Below are positions 9,001 through 17,427 of a stretch of DNA of 64,000 nt, one piece after another. The notes below the pieces were generated by a model, which saw nothing but the letters and a program-made list of their open reading frames with translations, did no database searches and was not told where the DNA came from. The stretch spans positions 186,001-250,000 of the forward strand of contig JAEWZT010000002.1 in the NCBI GenBank assembly GCA_023458375.1, in the 5' to 3' direction. Numbering within the stretch: position 1 is the stretch's first letter; every line of letters starts with the position of its first letter. A program made the translations under genes and the position numbers. This stretch comes from Bacillota bacterium (GTDB lineage: Bacteria; Bacillota; Clostridia; Christensenellales; CAG-314).

Positions 9001-9723
9001 AAAAAAGAAAAAGACTACGCGCCTACTTTGCCTCCGCAAGACGCTAGGGGCGAAGAGCTTGAAGAAAACCTGAAATTTGTTTATCCATTTGCAAAAGAAC
9101 AGGAAACCCCTTTAAAAGTTACCGCAAGCGGGCTTAGAGAAGAGGTTTTAAAAGGGAGGGGTGAAGAGGAAAATGCCGAGGAAGAAACAAGCGGCAAAGA
9201 AATTGAGATAAAAGAGCTGTTTAAAGAACCCGTTGAGGCGGCGCCTTTGGGCACGGCGTATCACAAAGTTTTTGAAAAATTGAGTTTAAAAGCTTCGCGG
9301 CGGCAAGTTGAAAATACCGTTGAACAGCTTATGCAAAGCGGCGAAATACCGCGCCAAAACGCCGACGCCCTTGACCTTACAAAAATAGAAAACTGCCTTT
9401 CCAACGCCAAGCTTTTAGAAATTACAAGGGGCGGCAAGCTTTACCACGAAATACCCTTTATGGTAAAACTCCCCTTTGACAGCCTTGTTGAGGGCGCAAG
9501 CGGCGTTGAAACGGTTTTGCAAGGCGTAATTGATATGCTTTGCGTAAAAGACGAAACCGCCGTAATAATTGACTTTAAATATACTCTTGCGCCGCATTTA
9601 ATTAAAAAGCATTATTCTTTGCAAATGAAAGCTTACAAAGAGGCGGCAAAAAGGATTTTGGGTAAAAATGTGAAAAGTTACATAGTATCGGTAATGAACG
9701 ACGAGGTGATTGAAATTGACTAA
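6007..9723 (+). CDS. addA: AddA, ATP-dependent helicase/nuclease subunit A
   Basis: AddA is the motor and nuclease subunit of AddAB. Of 1238 residues, the Walker A motif SASAGTGKTTV sits at about residue 30, motif II DEYQDVN at about 395, motif III GDVKQSIYGFR at about 515, and helicase motifs TTIHKSKGLEFP and LLYVLTTRA follow. The C-terminal nuclease has GTAYHKVFEKL (about 1081) and IIDFKYT (about 1187). Between motifs II and III, residues about 406-503 are a hydrophilic, low-complexity stretch rich in Glu, Asn, Gln, Ala and Gly that has no place in the conserved fold. The reading frame is intact. The gene lies within the addB-addA-DUF2804 overlapping operon. Confidence 0.94.
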   Translation: MKNDNNARETRFTLQQQSVINSRGKNLLVSASAGTGKTTVMIERIVSLIEEKTLSVSEIAVVTFTAFAASEMKQRLVAALSKRGKDDYFKKQCELVESAAISTIHSFCADILRNYFYVADVDPSFSIADGSAQLAYADKVMTDVFTDWGKKNDENYIKLYRVINSRRGDGNLREELRRLYEFSCCLPHFDQWYKESRKNYSFEEGSGYIAYLDGQYTEQMNYFADEIEKASYKAFETGANALADFLSYFSSCFKVSKSAPFKVKMKNLAEEEKIEAFTQSLKKYDASFKVDEGGFEQFIWQCKDLLESARACRNDWKKLSDLDELIKKAQSGLPLLDVLKELLDDFSKRYYEYKKERGLLDFSDLEHLTLKVLENAEAAAEIRGRYKALFVDEYQDVNGVQEEIIKKLCGEGEDGGQDSCGADGKAANYGLTGESGQELRENTENARGQSAAECDGNPSVKDENAAKERKNDQSAQAQNNESGTNAELNDEKEANCAAAEGGIKPRCQLFCVGDVKQSIYGFRQCDPSIFVRRQNDYKNKGLGEVIELSQNFRSDDRILKCVNSLFNYCMSGNFGQVDYAQTPPLESKKLLFSADHPVKVFSYDKLKEEKEVKGFYDIEKEANLFFQSEEEGEEQDESESAGREEAFAAVQCVKELVGTVKEFEEEGKTVRRAVNYSDITILSRDMKEGARSIYRLLLANNIPVTASFQDEYSSKEIADLINFLRVLDNPYCDIYFCGACLSPLFNFSAEELAEIAVDFSSCWRQRFTDYLAQGCGKYYVKIQQTLSFIEKFRALSMFFTVDALLSLLIEQKNYELYVLSMPNGGLRLSRLSAFLEELKDKPHAQSISKFLQYFDGRALAAKSGGAEQKEGVFLTTIHKSKGLEFPIVISAGLGANFKTDKNKVHFNKELGLALDYYDFDNMEKEESLSVIAQKAANKKKQAEEELRLLYVLTTRAINSLTLLVPGGQKTPPPNQARSISQWIAMTDGLGRGITPLEIKKEKDYAPTLPPQDARGEELEENLKFVYPFAKEQETPLKVTASGLREEVLKGRGEEENAEEETSGKEIEIKELFKEPVEAAPLGTAYHKVFEKLSLKASRRQVENTVEQLMQSGEIPRQNADALDLTKIENCLSNAKLLEITRGGKLYHEIPFMVKLPFDSLVEGASGVETVLQGVIDMLCVKDETAVIIDFKYTLAPHLIKKHYSLQMKAYKEAAKRILGKNVKSYIVSVMNDEVIEID

Positions 9724-10741
9724 GCAAAAGGGACAAAAACCGCCGACGGCGCAGATTCAATGCAAAATGGAAATTGATTTGCTTGACGAAAAGGGCGCTC
9801 TTACCCTTCCTTCATATGCTCAAAGCGATATTTTCCGCTACAACAAAGAAAAAATTGTTAATAAAGGCAGAATTAAGGAATGGGAGTTTTACCAAGTTCA
9901 AAGTCCGCGCTTTACGCTGCAACTGACATACGGGCACGCGACTTATGCAGCCGACGTTTCCGCGACGCTTATCGACTTAGAAAGCGGCAAACGTATCTCC
10001 TGCGGCACAACGCGTTTTTTTCCGCGCGGCAAGTTTGATTTACCCTTTACGGGGGGCAAGCCTTATAACTTGTCTTACATCGACAAAAAGCTTTCGCTAA
10101 GTTTTGAAAACGGCGAAGAACAAAGGACGCTGCGTTTTAGCTCCTCTAACCCCGCGTTTGAAGTTGAGCTTACGTTAAGCAACCGCGGCGACGCCGTTTG
10201 TTACTGCACGCCTTTTAAAAGAAAAATGTTTTATTATAACTATAAAAGGTTTTTTGATATTTTAGGCGGCTTTATACGCGTTGAGGGCAAAACTTACGCC
10301 CTTGACGGGCAAACTGCGGCGCTTTTAGACAGCGGGCGGGGCGTTTGGCCGTATAGACACAGTTGGCTTTGGGGCATGGCGGAAGGCGAAACGGAAATTG
10401 GGCGCGTTGGCTTTAACTTGGGAAGCGGAAGCTGTTACAGAGGCGAAACGGACGAAAATATGCTCTTTGTGAAGGGCAAGCATCAAAAGTTGGGCAGCGT
10501 TGAGATAGTTCACCAAAAGGACTATATGGGCAAATGGACCTTTAAAGAGGAAAACGGTTTTTTAGAGCTTACCTTAACGCCCGCATATGACAATTTTACG
10601 CAAAAAAACTTTGTGGTAATCCACAACCGCTGCCACCAGGTATTCGGGCGGTATAACGGTTTTGTAAAGACAAAAAGCGGCGAAAAGATTTTAATTGAAA
10701 ATATGTGGGGGTTTTGCGAACACGCAAAAAACCGCTGGTAA
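9716..10741 (+). CDS. DUF2804 family protein
   Basis: The product of about 341 residues matches the DUF2804 pattern: LLDEKGALTLPSYA, then FRYNKEKI, then GRIKEWEFY near the N terminus, and HNRCHQVFGRYNGFV near the C terminus. The function of DUF2804 is unknown; members are soluble and beta-rich. I place the start at the TTG at 9716, seven bases after GAGGTG, rather than the TTG at 9710, which leaves almost no spacing. The start lies inside the end of addA, so it is translationally linked to it. An ATG at 9767 is an alternative start. Its role in the AddAB operon is not evident. Confidence 0.78.
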   Translation: MTKQKGQKPPTAQIQCKMEIDLLDEKGALTLPSYAQSDIFRYNKEKIVNKGRIKEWEFYQVQSPRFTLQLTYGHATYAADVSATLIDLESGKRISCGTTRFFPRGKFDLPFTGGKPYNLSYIDKKLSLSFENGEEQRTLRFSSSNPAFEVELTLSNRGDAVCYCTPFKRKMFYYNYKRFFDILGGFIRVEGKTYALDGQTAALLDSGRGVWPYRHSWLWGMAEGETEIGRVGFNLGSGSCYRGETDENMLFVKGKHQKLGSVEIVHQKDYMGKWTFKEENGFLELTLTPAYDNFTQKNFVVIHNRCHQVFGRYNGFVKTKSGEKILIENMWGFCEHAKNRW

Positions 10742-10848
10742 AAGTCATTGGCCGCCGCAATTATAAAAAGCGAAAGTCTGTTTTATTGCGAATAGTCCTT
10801 TTTAATTTTGTCAACAATTAAATTACCTTTTAAATAGGGAGGTAATTT

Positions 10849-11700
10849 ATGCTTAGAGCTGCTTATGACTTAATAAGGGACTTTTGCTGGTACTTTTTTT
10901 TCGGGGCGGTATTCTTAATCGCCTTGTTTTATCTTTTTAACTCCTTTGCAGACTTTTACAAAAAAGACAGAAAGAAATTCGCAAAGGCAAGCGCCGCTTT
11001 GTCGCTTAAAGAAGAAGAGCTTACGGGCTTTGCCTTGACTTTGCCGCTGCCCTATCAGTTTCAATGGCAGTTGTTTTTGCGCTGCCCCACAAAGCGCGCG
11101 GGGGAGGTCTTTAAGTTTTTGCCCCGCCCCAAAAGGATATATTTTCTTTTGCTTCCCGCGGCAGCTTCGTTTTTTTGTCTTTTGCTTGCTTTTTTGGAAG
11201 CGCGTTTTTATCCCGACACAACTTCTTATGTAATTTATGGCGGCGTAACGGTGGGCTTTATCTTTTGTTTTTGCGCGCAGGGCGTGCTTGCGGGTAACCG
11301 TTTTAAGGAAAAAAAGGCAAACAAAGCCTTTGACAATTTAGTGTCAAATATGGACTTGATGTTCGGCAACTACCATCCTTTTGGTTACGATTTGATTGAG
11401 CCGCAAACGCAGTGCTGCAAAGAAAACTTTGCCGACGTCATGAAAAAAATACGCTATTTAAAATCCAAAGGCGTAAACGAGCAAACGGCGGCGCGTTTAG
11501 CGGAATTATTAAGCAAAGAAAAACTTAACAGGGTAAGGACGGTAAAGCAGCAGCAGGTATTAAACGAGGCGCTTAACGGGCTTGTGCGCTACGTTTCTTT
11601 GCGCGATAACAAAGAGCAGAACGTAAAAGAGCAGGAAGTATGGGAGCAGGAAATAAAGGCGCATAACGCAGTCGCGCAAGAAAGGGCGGAAACTTCCTGA
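10849..11700 (+). CDS. Membrane protein of unknown function
   Basis: A 283-residue protein with a strong ribosome binding site (GGGAGGT, seven bases before ATG). There are likely membrane helices at about residues 13-33, 98-117 and 127-147, with a basic, Lys- and Glu-rich cytoplasmic C-terminal half (about 150-283) that is probably alpha-helical and ends in a coiled-coil-like, charge-rich segment. I do not recognise a family. It is separated from the DUF2804 gene by 107 bases, and no clear terminator lies between, so it may be a separate or a distal operon gene. Confidence 0.65.
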   Translation: MLRAAYDLIRDFCWYFFFGAVFLIALFYLFNSFADFYKKDRKKFAKASAALSLKEEELTGFALTLPLPYQFQWQLFLRCPTKRAGEVFKFLPRPKRIYFLLLPAAASFFCLLLAFLEARFYPDTTSYVIYGGVTVGFIFCFCAQGVLAGNRFKEKKANKAFDNLVSNMDLMFGNYHPFGYDLIEPQTQCCKENFADVMKKIRYLKSKGVNEQTAARLAELLSKEKLNRVRTVKQQQVLNEALNGLVRYVSLRDNKEQNVKEQEVWEQEIKAHNAVAQERAETS

Positions 11701-11952
11701 CCTGAACGCAAAAAGAAAAAATCGGCGCGAAGCGAGATAAGCTATTTTAAACCCTTTGTATCCCTTTATAAACTTTTTACACATGCTTTTTTGTTATCAA
11801 TTTAGAAAGAGCAGTCTTTTTTGCTGTAAACGCGGCGGGTAATAAACAAAAATAGCGCCCTCATACGGGCTGTTGAAAAAATATTTTAAAACGGTTTATT
11901 CCGCAAGGTGCTCCTTACCGTTAATTTTATAGCTAAACATAGTTTTTTATGT

Positions 11953-11958
11953 TACAAT
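11953..11958 (+). promoter_or_regulatory. -10 box of uvrC, very close to the start codon
   Basis: TACAAT preceded by TGT (an extended -10) ends eight bases before the ATG at 11967, and there is no Shine-Dalgarno sequence. The predicted leader would be about 0-2 bases. No convincing -35 hexamer is visible at the expected distance. Confidence 0.5.
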
Positions 11959-11966
11959 TTTTTTAT

Positions 11967-13763
11967 ATGGACACTGCGCAAAAACTTAAAGACGTGCCCC
12001 TTTCGTCGGGCGTTTACATTTACCGCGACGGAGAGGACAACATACTTTATGTAGGCAAGGCAAAAAATCTGCGTAGCAGAGTCAAGCAGTATTTTATGCC
12101 CTCCGTTACCAACGCCAAAGTTAAGGCGCTTGTTAAACGCATACAGAATATAGAATATATCGTAACGCTAAACGAAAAAGATGCCTTTTCCCTTGAAAAC
12201 ACTTTAATTAAAAAACACAAGCCCCCCTACAACATAATGCTTAAAGACGACAAGCAATACGGTTATATAAAAGTGTCGGTAAAAGAAGAATTTCCCCGCG
12301 TGCTTGCCTGCCGGAAAGTGGTTAAAGACGGCTACAAATATTTCGGTCCCTATGTGCACAGCTGCCGCAGGCTTATTGAGGCGATAGGCGAGTGCTACCC
12401 TTTAATAAGCTGCACTCACGATTTTTCAAAGAAAAACGTCAAACCATGTCTGGCGTATCACATAGGCACCTGCCCCGCGCCCTGCGTCAAAAAAATTGAC
12501 AAAGCGCAATACGCGCACATTGTGCAAAAAGTTTTAAAGCTTTTGGGGGGGAGTACCTTTGAGGCAAGGGAGATTTTAACGTCAAAAATGCTTAAAGCCT
12601 CTGAGGGAGAACTTTTTGAAAGGGCGCAGGAATACAAGGATATGCTGCTTTCCCTTTCCGCCTTTGAGGGCGTAGGCGTTGCGGTACTGCCTAAAAACGT
12701 TGACTACGACGTATTTACAATTACAAGCGACGGCAAAAACGCCGCCTGCAACTTTCTTGCCGTGCGGCAGGGCAAAGTGCTGTCTTCAAAAAATTACACC
12801 GTAAACGACGGCGGTCTTGACGAACCGCAAACGCTTTCAAGCTTTATCGCCACCTTTTACGAGGATTTTTTGCCGCAAAAGAAGGTGCTTGTCAACTGCG
12901 AAATAGAAGACCGCGAGGCGCTTTCCCTCTACGTTGAAGAACTTACGGGGGTAAGCTGCCGTTTCAGTAAGCCTATGCGCGGCGAAATCAAAAAACTTAC
13001 CGATATGTCTTACGACAACGCCAAGGACTTTTTGCTCAAAAGCAGGGACGAAGAGCAGCGCAAATATATGATGACTATGGGCGCGGTGGAAATGCTTAAA
13101 GAAGCTTTCAACCTTCCGCGGCTGCCCATAAGAATGGAGTGTTATGATATCAGCAACATCAGCGGCGTTGACAAGGTGGCAAGTCAGGTGGTGTTTACAA
13201 ACGGGCTGCCCGACAAAAAACAATACCGCCGCTTTAAAATCAAAACAGTTGAGGGGGCAGACGACTTTGCGAGCATGGAAGAGGTGCTTTCGCGGAGGCT
13301 TCAACGCCTTTTGGACAAAGACGAACACTTCGGCGCTAAGCCCGACTTGATTGTGGTAGACGGAGGAAAAGGTCAGCTTTCCTCGGCGCAAAAGGCTTTT
13401 AACTCAAAAGGCGTGGTCGATATACCATTGATTTCATTAGCCAAAAGGGAAGAAATAGTTTATACTCTTGACGGCAACGAGGTTAAGCTTGCAAAAAACA
13501 GCTACGCCCTTAAACTGCTCACCGCTATAAGGGATGAGGCGCACCGATACGCCGTAAGCTATTTCAGGCAGCTGCACAATAAAAACGCCTTAAAATCCCT
13601 CCTTAACGAAATCAAGGGAGTGGGTAAAAAACGACAAATAGAGCTAGTCCGTCACTTCAACAATATTGAGCGCATAAGTCAGGCGACGGAAGAGGAATTG
13701 GCGCAAGTTAAAGGAATGAATCAAGTTACCGCGCAAAACGTTTACAAATACTTCAATGGATAA
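11967..13763 (+). CDS. uvrC: UvrABC system protein C
   Basis: UvrC makes both incisions in nucleotide excision repair. The 598-residue protein has the N-terminal GIY-YIG nuclease (VPLSSGVYIYRD then ILYVGKAKNLRSRVKQYF), a UvrB-binding UVR-like helical stretch around residues 200-230, the RNase H-like C-terminal nuclease (ECYDISNISG and IVVDGGKGQL, where the Asp residues are catalytic) and a C-terminal helix-hairpin-helix region (GVGKKRQIELVRHF, VKGMNQVTAQNVYKYF). I start at the ATG at 11967, where the family begins, not at 11949, which overlaps the likely -10 box. The HAD gene follows after 11 bases. Confidence 0.95.
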   Translation: MDTAQKLKDVPLSSGVYIYRDGEDNILYVGKAKNLRSRVKQYFMPSVTNAKVKALVKRIQNIEYIVTLNEKDAFSLENTLIKKHKPPYNIMLKDDKQYGYIKVSVKEEFPRVLACRKVVKDGYKYFGPYVHSCRRLIEAIGECYPLISCTHDFSKKNVKPCLAYHIGTCPAPCVKKIDKAQYAHIVQKVLKLLGGSTFEAREILTSKMLKASEGELFERAQEYKDMLLSLSAFEGVGVAVLPKNVDYDVFTITSDGKNAACNFLAVRQGKVLSSKNYTVNDGGLDEPQTLSSFIATFYEDFLPQKKVLVNCEIEDREALSLYVEELTGVSCRFSKPMRGEIKKLTDMSYDNAKDFLLKSRDEEQRKYMMTMGAVEMLKEAFNLPRLPIRMECYDISNISGVDKVASQVVFTNGLPDKKQYRRFKIKTVEGADDFASMEEVLSRRLQRLLDKDEHFGAKPDLIVVDGGKGQLSSAQKAFNSKGVVDIPLISLAKREEIVYTLDGNEVKLAKNSYALKLLTAIRDEAHRYAVSYFRQLHNKNALKSLLNEIKGVGKKRQIELVRHFNNIERISQATEEELAQVKGMNQVTAQNVYKYFNG

Positions 13764-13774
13764 AGGGCTAAAAA

Positions 13775-14587
13775 ATGAAAGACTTAAAATACAAACTTAT
13801 TGTAAGCGACTTTGACGATACCTTAGTGCCTCTGCCTACCAAAGTTGACGGCTACACGGTTGGAGTCATTAAAGAATACATCAAAAGGGGCGGGCTTTTT
13901 ACCATAGCTACTGGAAGAATGACGCCCGGCATCTTGTCAAATATAGGCGATATTCCTATAAACGCGCCTTTAATTACCTATCAGGGCGCAAAAATCATTG
14001 ACCTTAAAACGCGTAAAACGCTTTTTCATTCGCCCGTTGAAAGGGACACGGCAACGGAACTTTTAGCGCATTTGCAAAAGCGCAACATTGCCGTAAACGT
14101 CTATTGCGACGACGTGCTTTACCTTGCGCGCGTTTATCCCTTTACAGACTTATATTGCAAAGTAAATAATATAGGTTACGAGATTTTTCCAGACCTTGCG
14201 GCGCTGCCAAGGGATTTGGGCAAAGAATGCAGTAAAATACTTTGCACTTTAACGCCCGAAGACGCAAAAAGAATGGAAATAGAATATTCTCTGCTTTACG
14301 GTGACAGGCTTTCGGTAACACGCTCTTCCGCAACCTATCTTGAATTTACTTCTCTTTTGGCGACAAAAGGTCAAAGCGTCAAAAAGGTAGCAGACATGTA
14401 TAACGTGCCGCGCGAAAGCGTAATGTGCTTTGGCGACAGCACAAACGATATCAGCATGATTGCTTACGCCGGGCACGGCGTAGCCGTAGGCAACGCGATG
14501 AGCGAAGTTAAAGAGGCAGCAGACGAGGTTTGCCAAAGCAGCAAAGAGTTGGGCGTGGCTAAAACCATTGAAAAGTATTGTTTGTAA
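13775..14587 (+). CDS. Cof-type HAD family phosphatase
   Basis: A 270-residue haloacid-dehalogenase hydrolase of the Cof (type IIB cap) group. Motif I is DFDDTL (about residue 10; the first Asp is the nucleophile and the second the acid/base), motif II is TIATGRM, and motif IV is CFGDSTNDISMIAYAGHGVAVGNA. These enzymes dephosphorylate small sugar phosphates, nucleotides or cofactors; the substrate cannot be predicted. It starts 11 bases after uvrC behind AAAGGG and is probably cotranscribed with it. rpmE follows with its own promoter. Confidence 0.9.
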   Translation: MKDLKYKLIVSDFDDTLVPLPTKVDGYTVGVIKEYIKRGGLFTIATGRMTPGILSNIGDIPINAPLITYQGAKIIDLKTRKTLFHSPVERDTATELLAHLQKRNIAVNVYCDDVLYLARVYPFTDLYCKVNNIGYEIFPDLAALPRDLGKECSKILCTLTPEDAKRMEIEYSLLYGDRLSVTRSSATYLEFTSLLATKGQSVKKVADMYNVPRESVMCFGDSTNDISMIAYAGHGVAVGNAMSEVKEAADEVCQSSKELGVAKTIEKYCL

Positions 14588-14591
14588 ACAG

Positions 14592-14620
14592 TTGACAACT
14601 TGGCCCCTTTGATTTACAAT
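14592..14620 (+). promoter_or_regulatory. Promoter of rpmE
   Basis: TTGACA (14592-14597), a 17-base spacer and TACAAT (14615-14620), 33 bases before the rpmE start. The -35 box is consensus and the -10 differs at one base, in keeping with a strongly expressed ribosomal protein gene. Confidence 0.82.
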
Positions 14621-14652
14621 TGATAGGCTAAATTCTTAAAGGAAGTGATAAA

Positions 14653-14856
14653 ATGAAAGAGAAAATACATCCCGACTATCACGAAATAACCGTTACCTGC
14701 GCTTGCGGCGAAACTTTCGTTACGGGAACGACAAAAAAAGGCGACGCGCTAAGAGTAGATATTTGCAACAAATGCCACCCCTATTTTACAGGCAAGCAAA
14801 AGCTTGTTGACAGCGGCGGAAGAGTTGACAAATTTAAAAAGAGATACGGCATTTAA
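14653..14856 (+). CDS. rpmE: 50S ribosomal protein L31, zinc-binding type
   Basis: A 67-residue L31. It begins with IHPDYHEITVTCACG and carries CAC..CNKC, the four-cysteine zinc site that defines the C+ form of L31, then HPYFTGKQKLVDSGGRV.KFKK, which is diagnostic. It has an AAAGGAAG ribosome binding site. In Firmicutes rpmE often sits next to yqhQ (DUF1385), prmC and prfA, and those are the next genes here, although 750 bases and a terminator intervene. Confidence 0.97.
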   Translation: MKEKIHPDYHEITVTCACGETFVTGTTKKGDALRVDICNKCHPYFTGKQKLVDSGGRVDKFKKRYGI

Positions 14857-14878
14857 TTTAACTATTTTTAAAGCCGAA

Positions 14879-14905
14879 GGAACAGATTTTTTCTGTTCCT
14901 TTTTT
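14879..14905 (+). terminator. Rho-independent terminator of rpmE
   Basis: Perfect 8-bp stem GGAACAGA / TCTGTTCC with a short T loop, followed by six T, 22 bases after the rpmE stop. Confidence 0.9.
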
Positions 14906-15557
14906 AATATCACCGTATATCCGCGTTTTTAAGGAAGCCGCGGAAAAACCCATAAGACGTTTGAATTAAACATTGTCTAATTTGACAGGAAAGGTTATGC
15001 GTTTTACCGCAAACTTACGCGGAAACTGATTATTTTATGAAACTAGAATGGGCGTCGTGAAAACGCCCGACTTAACCTAACAGCTTGGTTACGGGACAGT
15101 TTTTTGTTTTTTTAAATTGTCATCAAAACCTGTTGGGGTTTTTTAGGTCTACCCTGAGTATTTTCTGACAAAAAGCTTGATAACTTATTTCTTACCAACA
15201 CACGGGGGGGCAAGAACCCGCACGCTTTTATCTTTTCAAGAGCTTACCGTTTAGTCTATTAGATTTAATGTTAATTGGCTATGTTTTAAAGCACAAAACA
15301 TAAGTGGGCGGCAACAGCTTATTAAACAACTTGTAATTTCAGCGGCAATTCAAATAAGATTTTTTGCAAAGCTTACATTTTAAAAAAACAAAATATAAAA
15401 CGGCTTATTATACAACAAGAAAAACCGCCTTTGAGGTTTATTTTTTTGTCGCCATAAAGGGCTTTAAAAGTTTATATAAAAAAACCTAACGGGAAAACTT
15501 AATAAAAGGGCGCATATAAATTAAGGCATAAAGGCGTAAAAATTATACGCAGTAAAA
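14906..15557. other. Long intergenic region with minor hairpins
   Basis: About 650 bases without a credible gene. I see a small hairpin GGGCGT / ACGCCC (15050-15068), and AAAACC / GGTTTT followed by two further T (15125-15144), which resembles a weak terminator. Together they could bound a small RNA, but no known RNA family motif is recognised and no strong promoter is visible to its left (TTGACA at about 14979 has no matching -10). The rest is AT-rich. Confidence 0.35.
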
Positions 15558-15586
15558 TTGTCAAAAAGGCGTTTTATGTGTATAAT
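15558..15586 (+). promoter_or_regulatory. Promoter of the DUF1385-prmC fusion gene
   Basis: TTGTCA (15558-15563), a 17-base spacer ending TGTG (extended -10 element) and TATAAT (15581-15586). The start codon follows after 23 bases with GAGGT in between. Confidence 0.8.
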
Positions 15587-15609
15587 AAATCGCAAGAGGT
15601 AAAATCATT

Positions 15610-17373
15610 TTGAAAAAAGAACAATGCGCGCAAATCGCAGGGCAGGCGGTGCTTGAAGGCGTAATGATGAAAAGCCGCACCTCGCAAGCCATCGCGGTTC
15701 GCGACGAAAACGGAAATATAAGAATTGAAAGCAAAAGGCTGCCGCCCCGCTCAAAGGCTAGCTCCATTCCTTTTGTAAGGGGCATAGTTAATTTAGTCGC
15801 CTCTATGGCGGAGGGAATGAAAATTACCGTTAAATCGGCGGAAGTTGCGGCGGAAGAAGTGGAAAGTAAGCAAAGCCTTGGAATGGGCGCAATTTCTTTT
15901 GTCTCCACCCTTTTGGGGCTTGCCCTTGCGGTGGGGCTGTTTGTCTTTTTGCCCGTAGGCATAACTCAGCTTTTTAACATAAAAGACGACATGCTTGTGC
16001 TTTTGACGGAAGGAATCATAAAAACCGTCGTCATCGTAGGTTATTTCTTTTTGGTTTCTTTTGTGCCCGATATCAAACGCACCTTTATGTATCACGGCGC
16101 GGAACACAAAACCATTGCCTGCTACGAAAAGGGCATGGAGCTAACGGTAGAAAACGTATCCTCTTGCAGTAAGCACCACGACAGGTGCGGCACAAGCTTT
16201 GTGGTGTTTGTGATAATTTTAAGCGTCATAGTATCAATGCTTTTCGGGCTTTTTGCGCGGGCGGTCAACTTTAACGCCTTTTTTGACTTTTGGTGGGTGC
16301 GCGCTCTTATAAAAATTGCGCTGCTTCCCTTTGTCGCCGCTATTTGCTACGAGCTTTTAATGCTCTTTGCACGCAGCAACTTCTTTTTGTGGCGTCCTCT
16401 TAAATGGCTGGGCAAACAAATGCAGAAAATCACCACAAGGGAGCCAAGCGCCCAAATGATTGAGGTGGCTATCGCCGCCCATAAGGAGGTAGAGCTTTTG
16501 GACCAAAGCGCAGGCGCGGAGGAAAAACACTTTCCGCCCTCCGTTACTTTAAAAGAGTTTAAAGAGCAGGTTAAACCGCTGCTCCAATATAAAACGATAG
16601 AAAGCAGCGACTTAGACTGGATTCTTTGCGCGGTGCTAAACGTAAAAAGAAGCGAGCTTAAAGCCGACCTTGCGATACCTTTCGGCTTTACGGCAAAAAT
16701 TGAAAAAATGCTTAAAGAGTGCGCTTCGGGCAAGCCTTTGCAATACGTTTTAGGCAATACCGAGTTTTGCGGGTTGCCCTTTTACGTCAACGAGGGCGTG
16801 CTTATCCCCCGCATGGAAACGGAGCTTGTCTGCGAGGAGCTGCTGCGCCGCGCGGGCGAAAATTCCTCTCCCAAAAAGAAGATTTTAGACCTTTGCTGCG
16901 GCTGCGGCTGCATAGGCATAACGGCGGCGAAAAAGACAAAGCACTATGTTACCTGCGCCGATATAAGCCAAAAAGCGCTTAAACTTACGCAAAAAAACGC
17001 CCTGTTAAACAAGGCGGAACTAAATATAATAAAAAGCGATATGTTCAAAAGCTTTACAAGCAAATTTGACTTTATTGTCTGCAACCCGCCCTATATCGCG
17101 ACAAAAGTCATTGATACCCTTGAAAGCAAAGTAAAAAATTACGAGCCTAAGCTCGCCCTTGACGGCGGAGAGGACGGCCTAAAGTTTTATAAAATTATCG
17201 CGGGGGAATCGCCCAGACACCTTTACGAAAAAGGCGTTTTAATTCTCGAAATAGGCTACGACCAGAAAAAAGAAGTCTGCGCGCTGCTTGAAGAAAACTT
17301 TGAAATAGCGCAGGTTAAAAAGGATTACCAAGGGCATTCGCGCGTGGTGGTGGCATCGCTTAAAAAAAGGTAG
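15610..17373 (+). CDS. prmC: Fusion of DUF1385 (YqhQ-like) membrane protein and release factor methyltransferase PrmC
   Basis: One 587-codon frame encodes two proteins that are normally separate. Residues about 1-275 are DUF1385: IAGQAVLEGVMMKS at the N terminus, HGAEHKTI, and several membrane helices (about 97-117, 133-152, 197-220, 233-254). Residues about 305-587 are PrmC/HemK, which methylates the Gln of the GGQ motif in release factors: a helical N-terminal domain, LIPRMETE (usually LIPRPETE), an SAM-binding ILDLCCGCGCIGI and the substrate-binding NPPY at about 491. The start is TTG with GAGGT upstream. The target genes are close: prfA is the next gene. Both halves look intact, so this is a true fusion and not a sequencing frameshift artefact. 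Confidence 0.9.
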   Translation: MKKEQCAQIAGQAVLEGVMMKSRTSQAIAVRDENGNIRIESKRLPPRSKASSIPFVRGIVNLVASMAEGMKITVKSAEVAAEEVESKQSLGMGAISFVSTLLGLALAVGLFVFLPVGITQLFNIKDDMLVLLTEGIIKTVVIVGYFFLVSFVPDIKRTFMYHGAEHKTIACYEKGMELTVENVSSCSKHHDRCGTSFVVFVIILSVIVSMLFGLFARAVNFNAFFDFWWVRALIKIALLPFVAAICYELLMLFARSNFFLWRPLKWLGKQMQKITTREPSAQMIEVAIAAHKEVELLDQSAGAEEKHFPPSVTLKEFKEQVKPLLQYKTIESSDLDWILCAVLNVKRSELKADLAIPFGFTAKIEKMLKECASGKPLQYVLGNTEFCGLPFYVNEGVLIPRMETELVCEELLRRAGENSSPKKKILDLCCGCGCIGITAAKKTKHYVTCADISQKALKLTQKNALLNKAELNIIKSDMFKSFTSKFDFIVCNPPYIATKVIDTLESKVKNYEPKLALDGGEDGLKFYKIIAGESPRHLYEKGVLILEIGYDQKKEVCALLEENFEIAQVKKDYQGHSRVVVASLKKR

Positions 17374-17427
17374 CTTTCTTATTTTATTTTAGATTAAGGC
17401 AAAAATAAAATAACGGAAGGGTTAATT

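Noticed and set aside
12837..13391. 184-codon minus-strand frame inside uvrC
   Set aside because: Fully antisense to the conserved uvrC nuclease domain.
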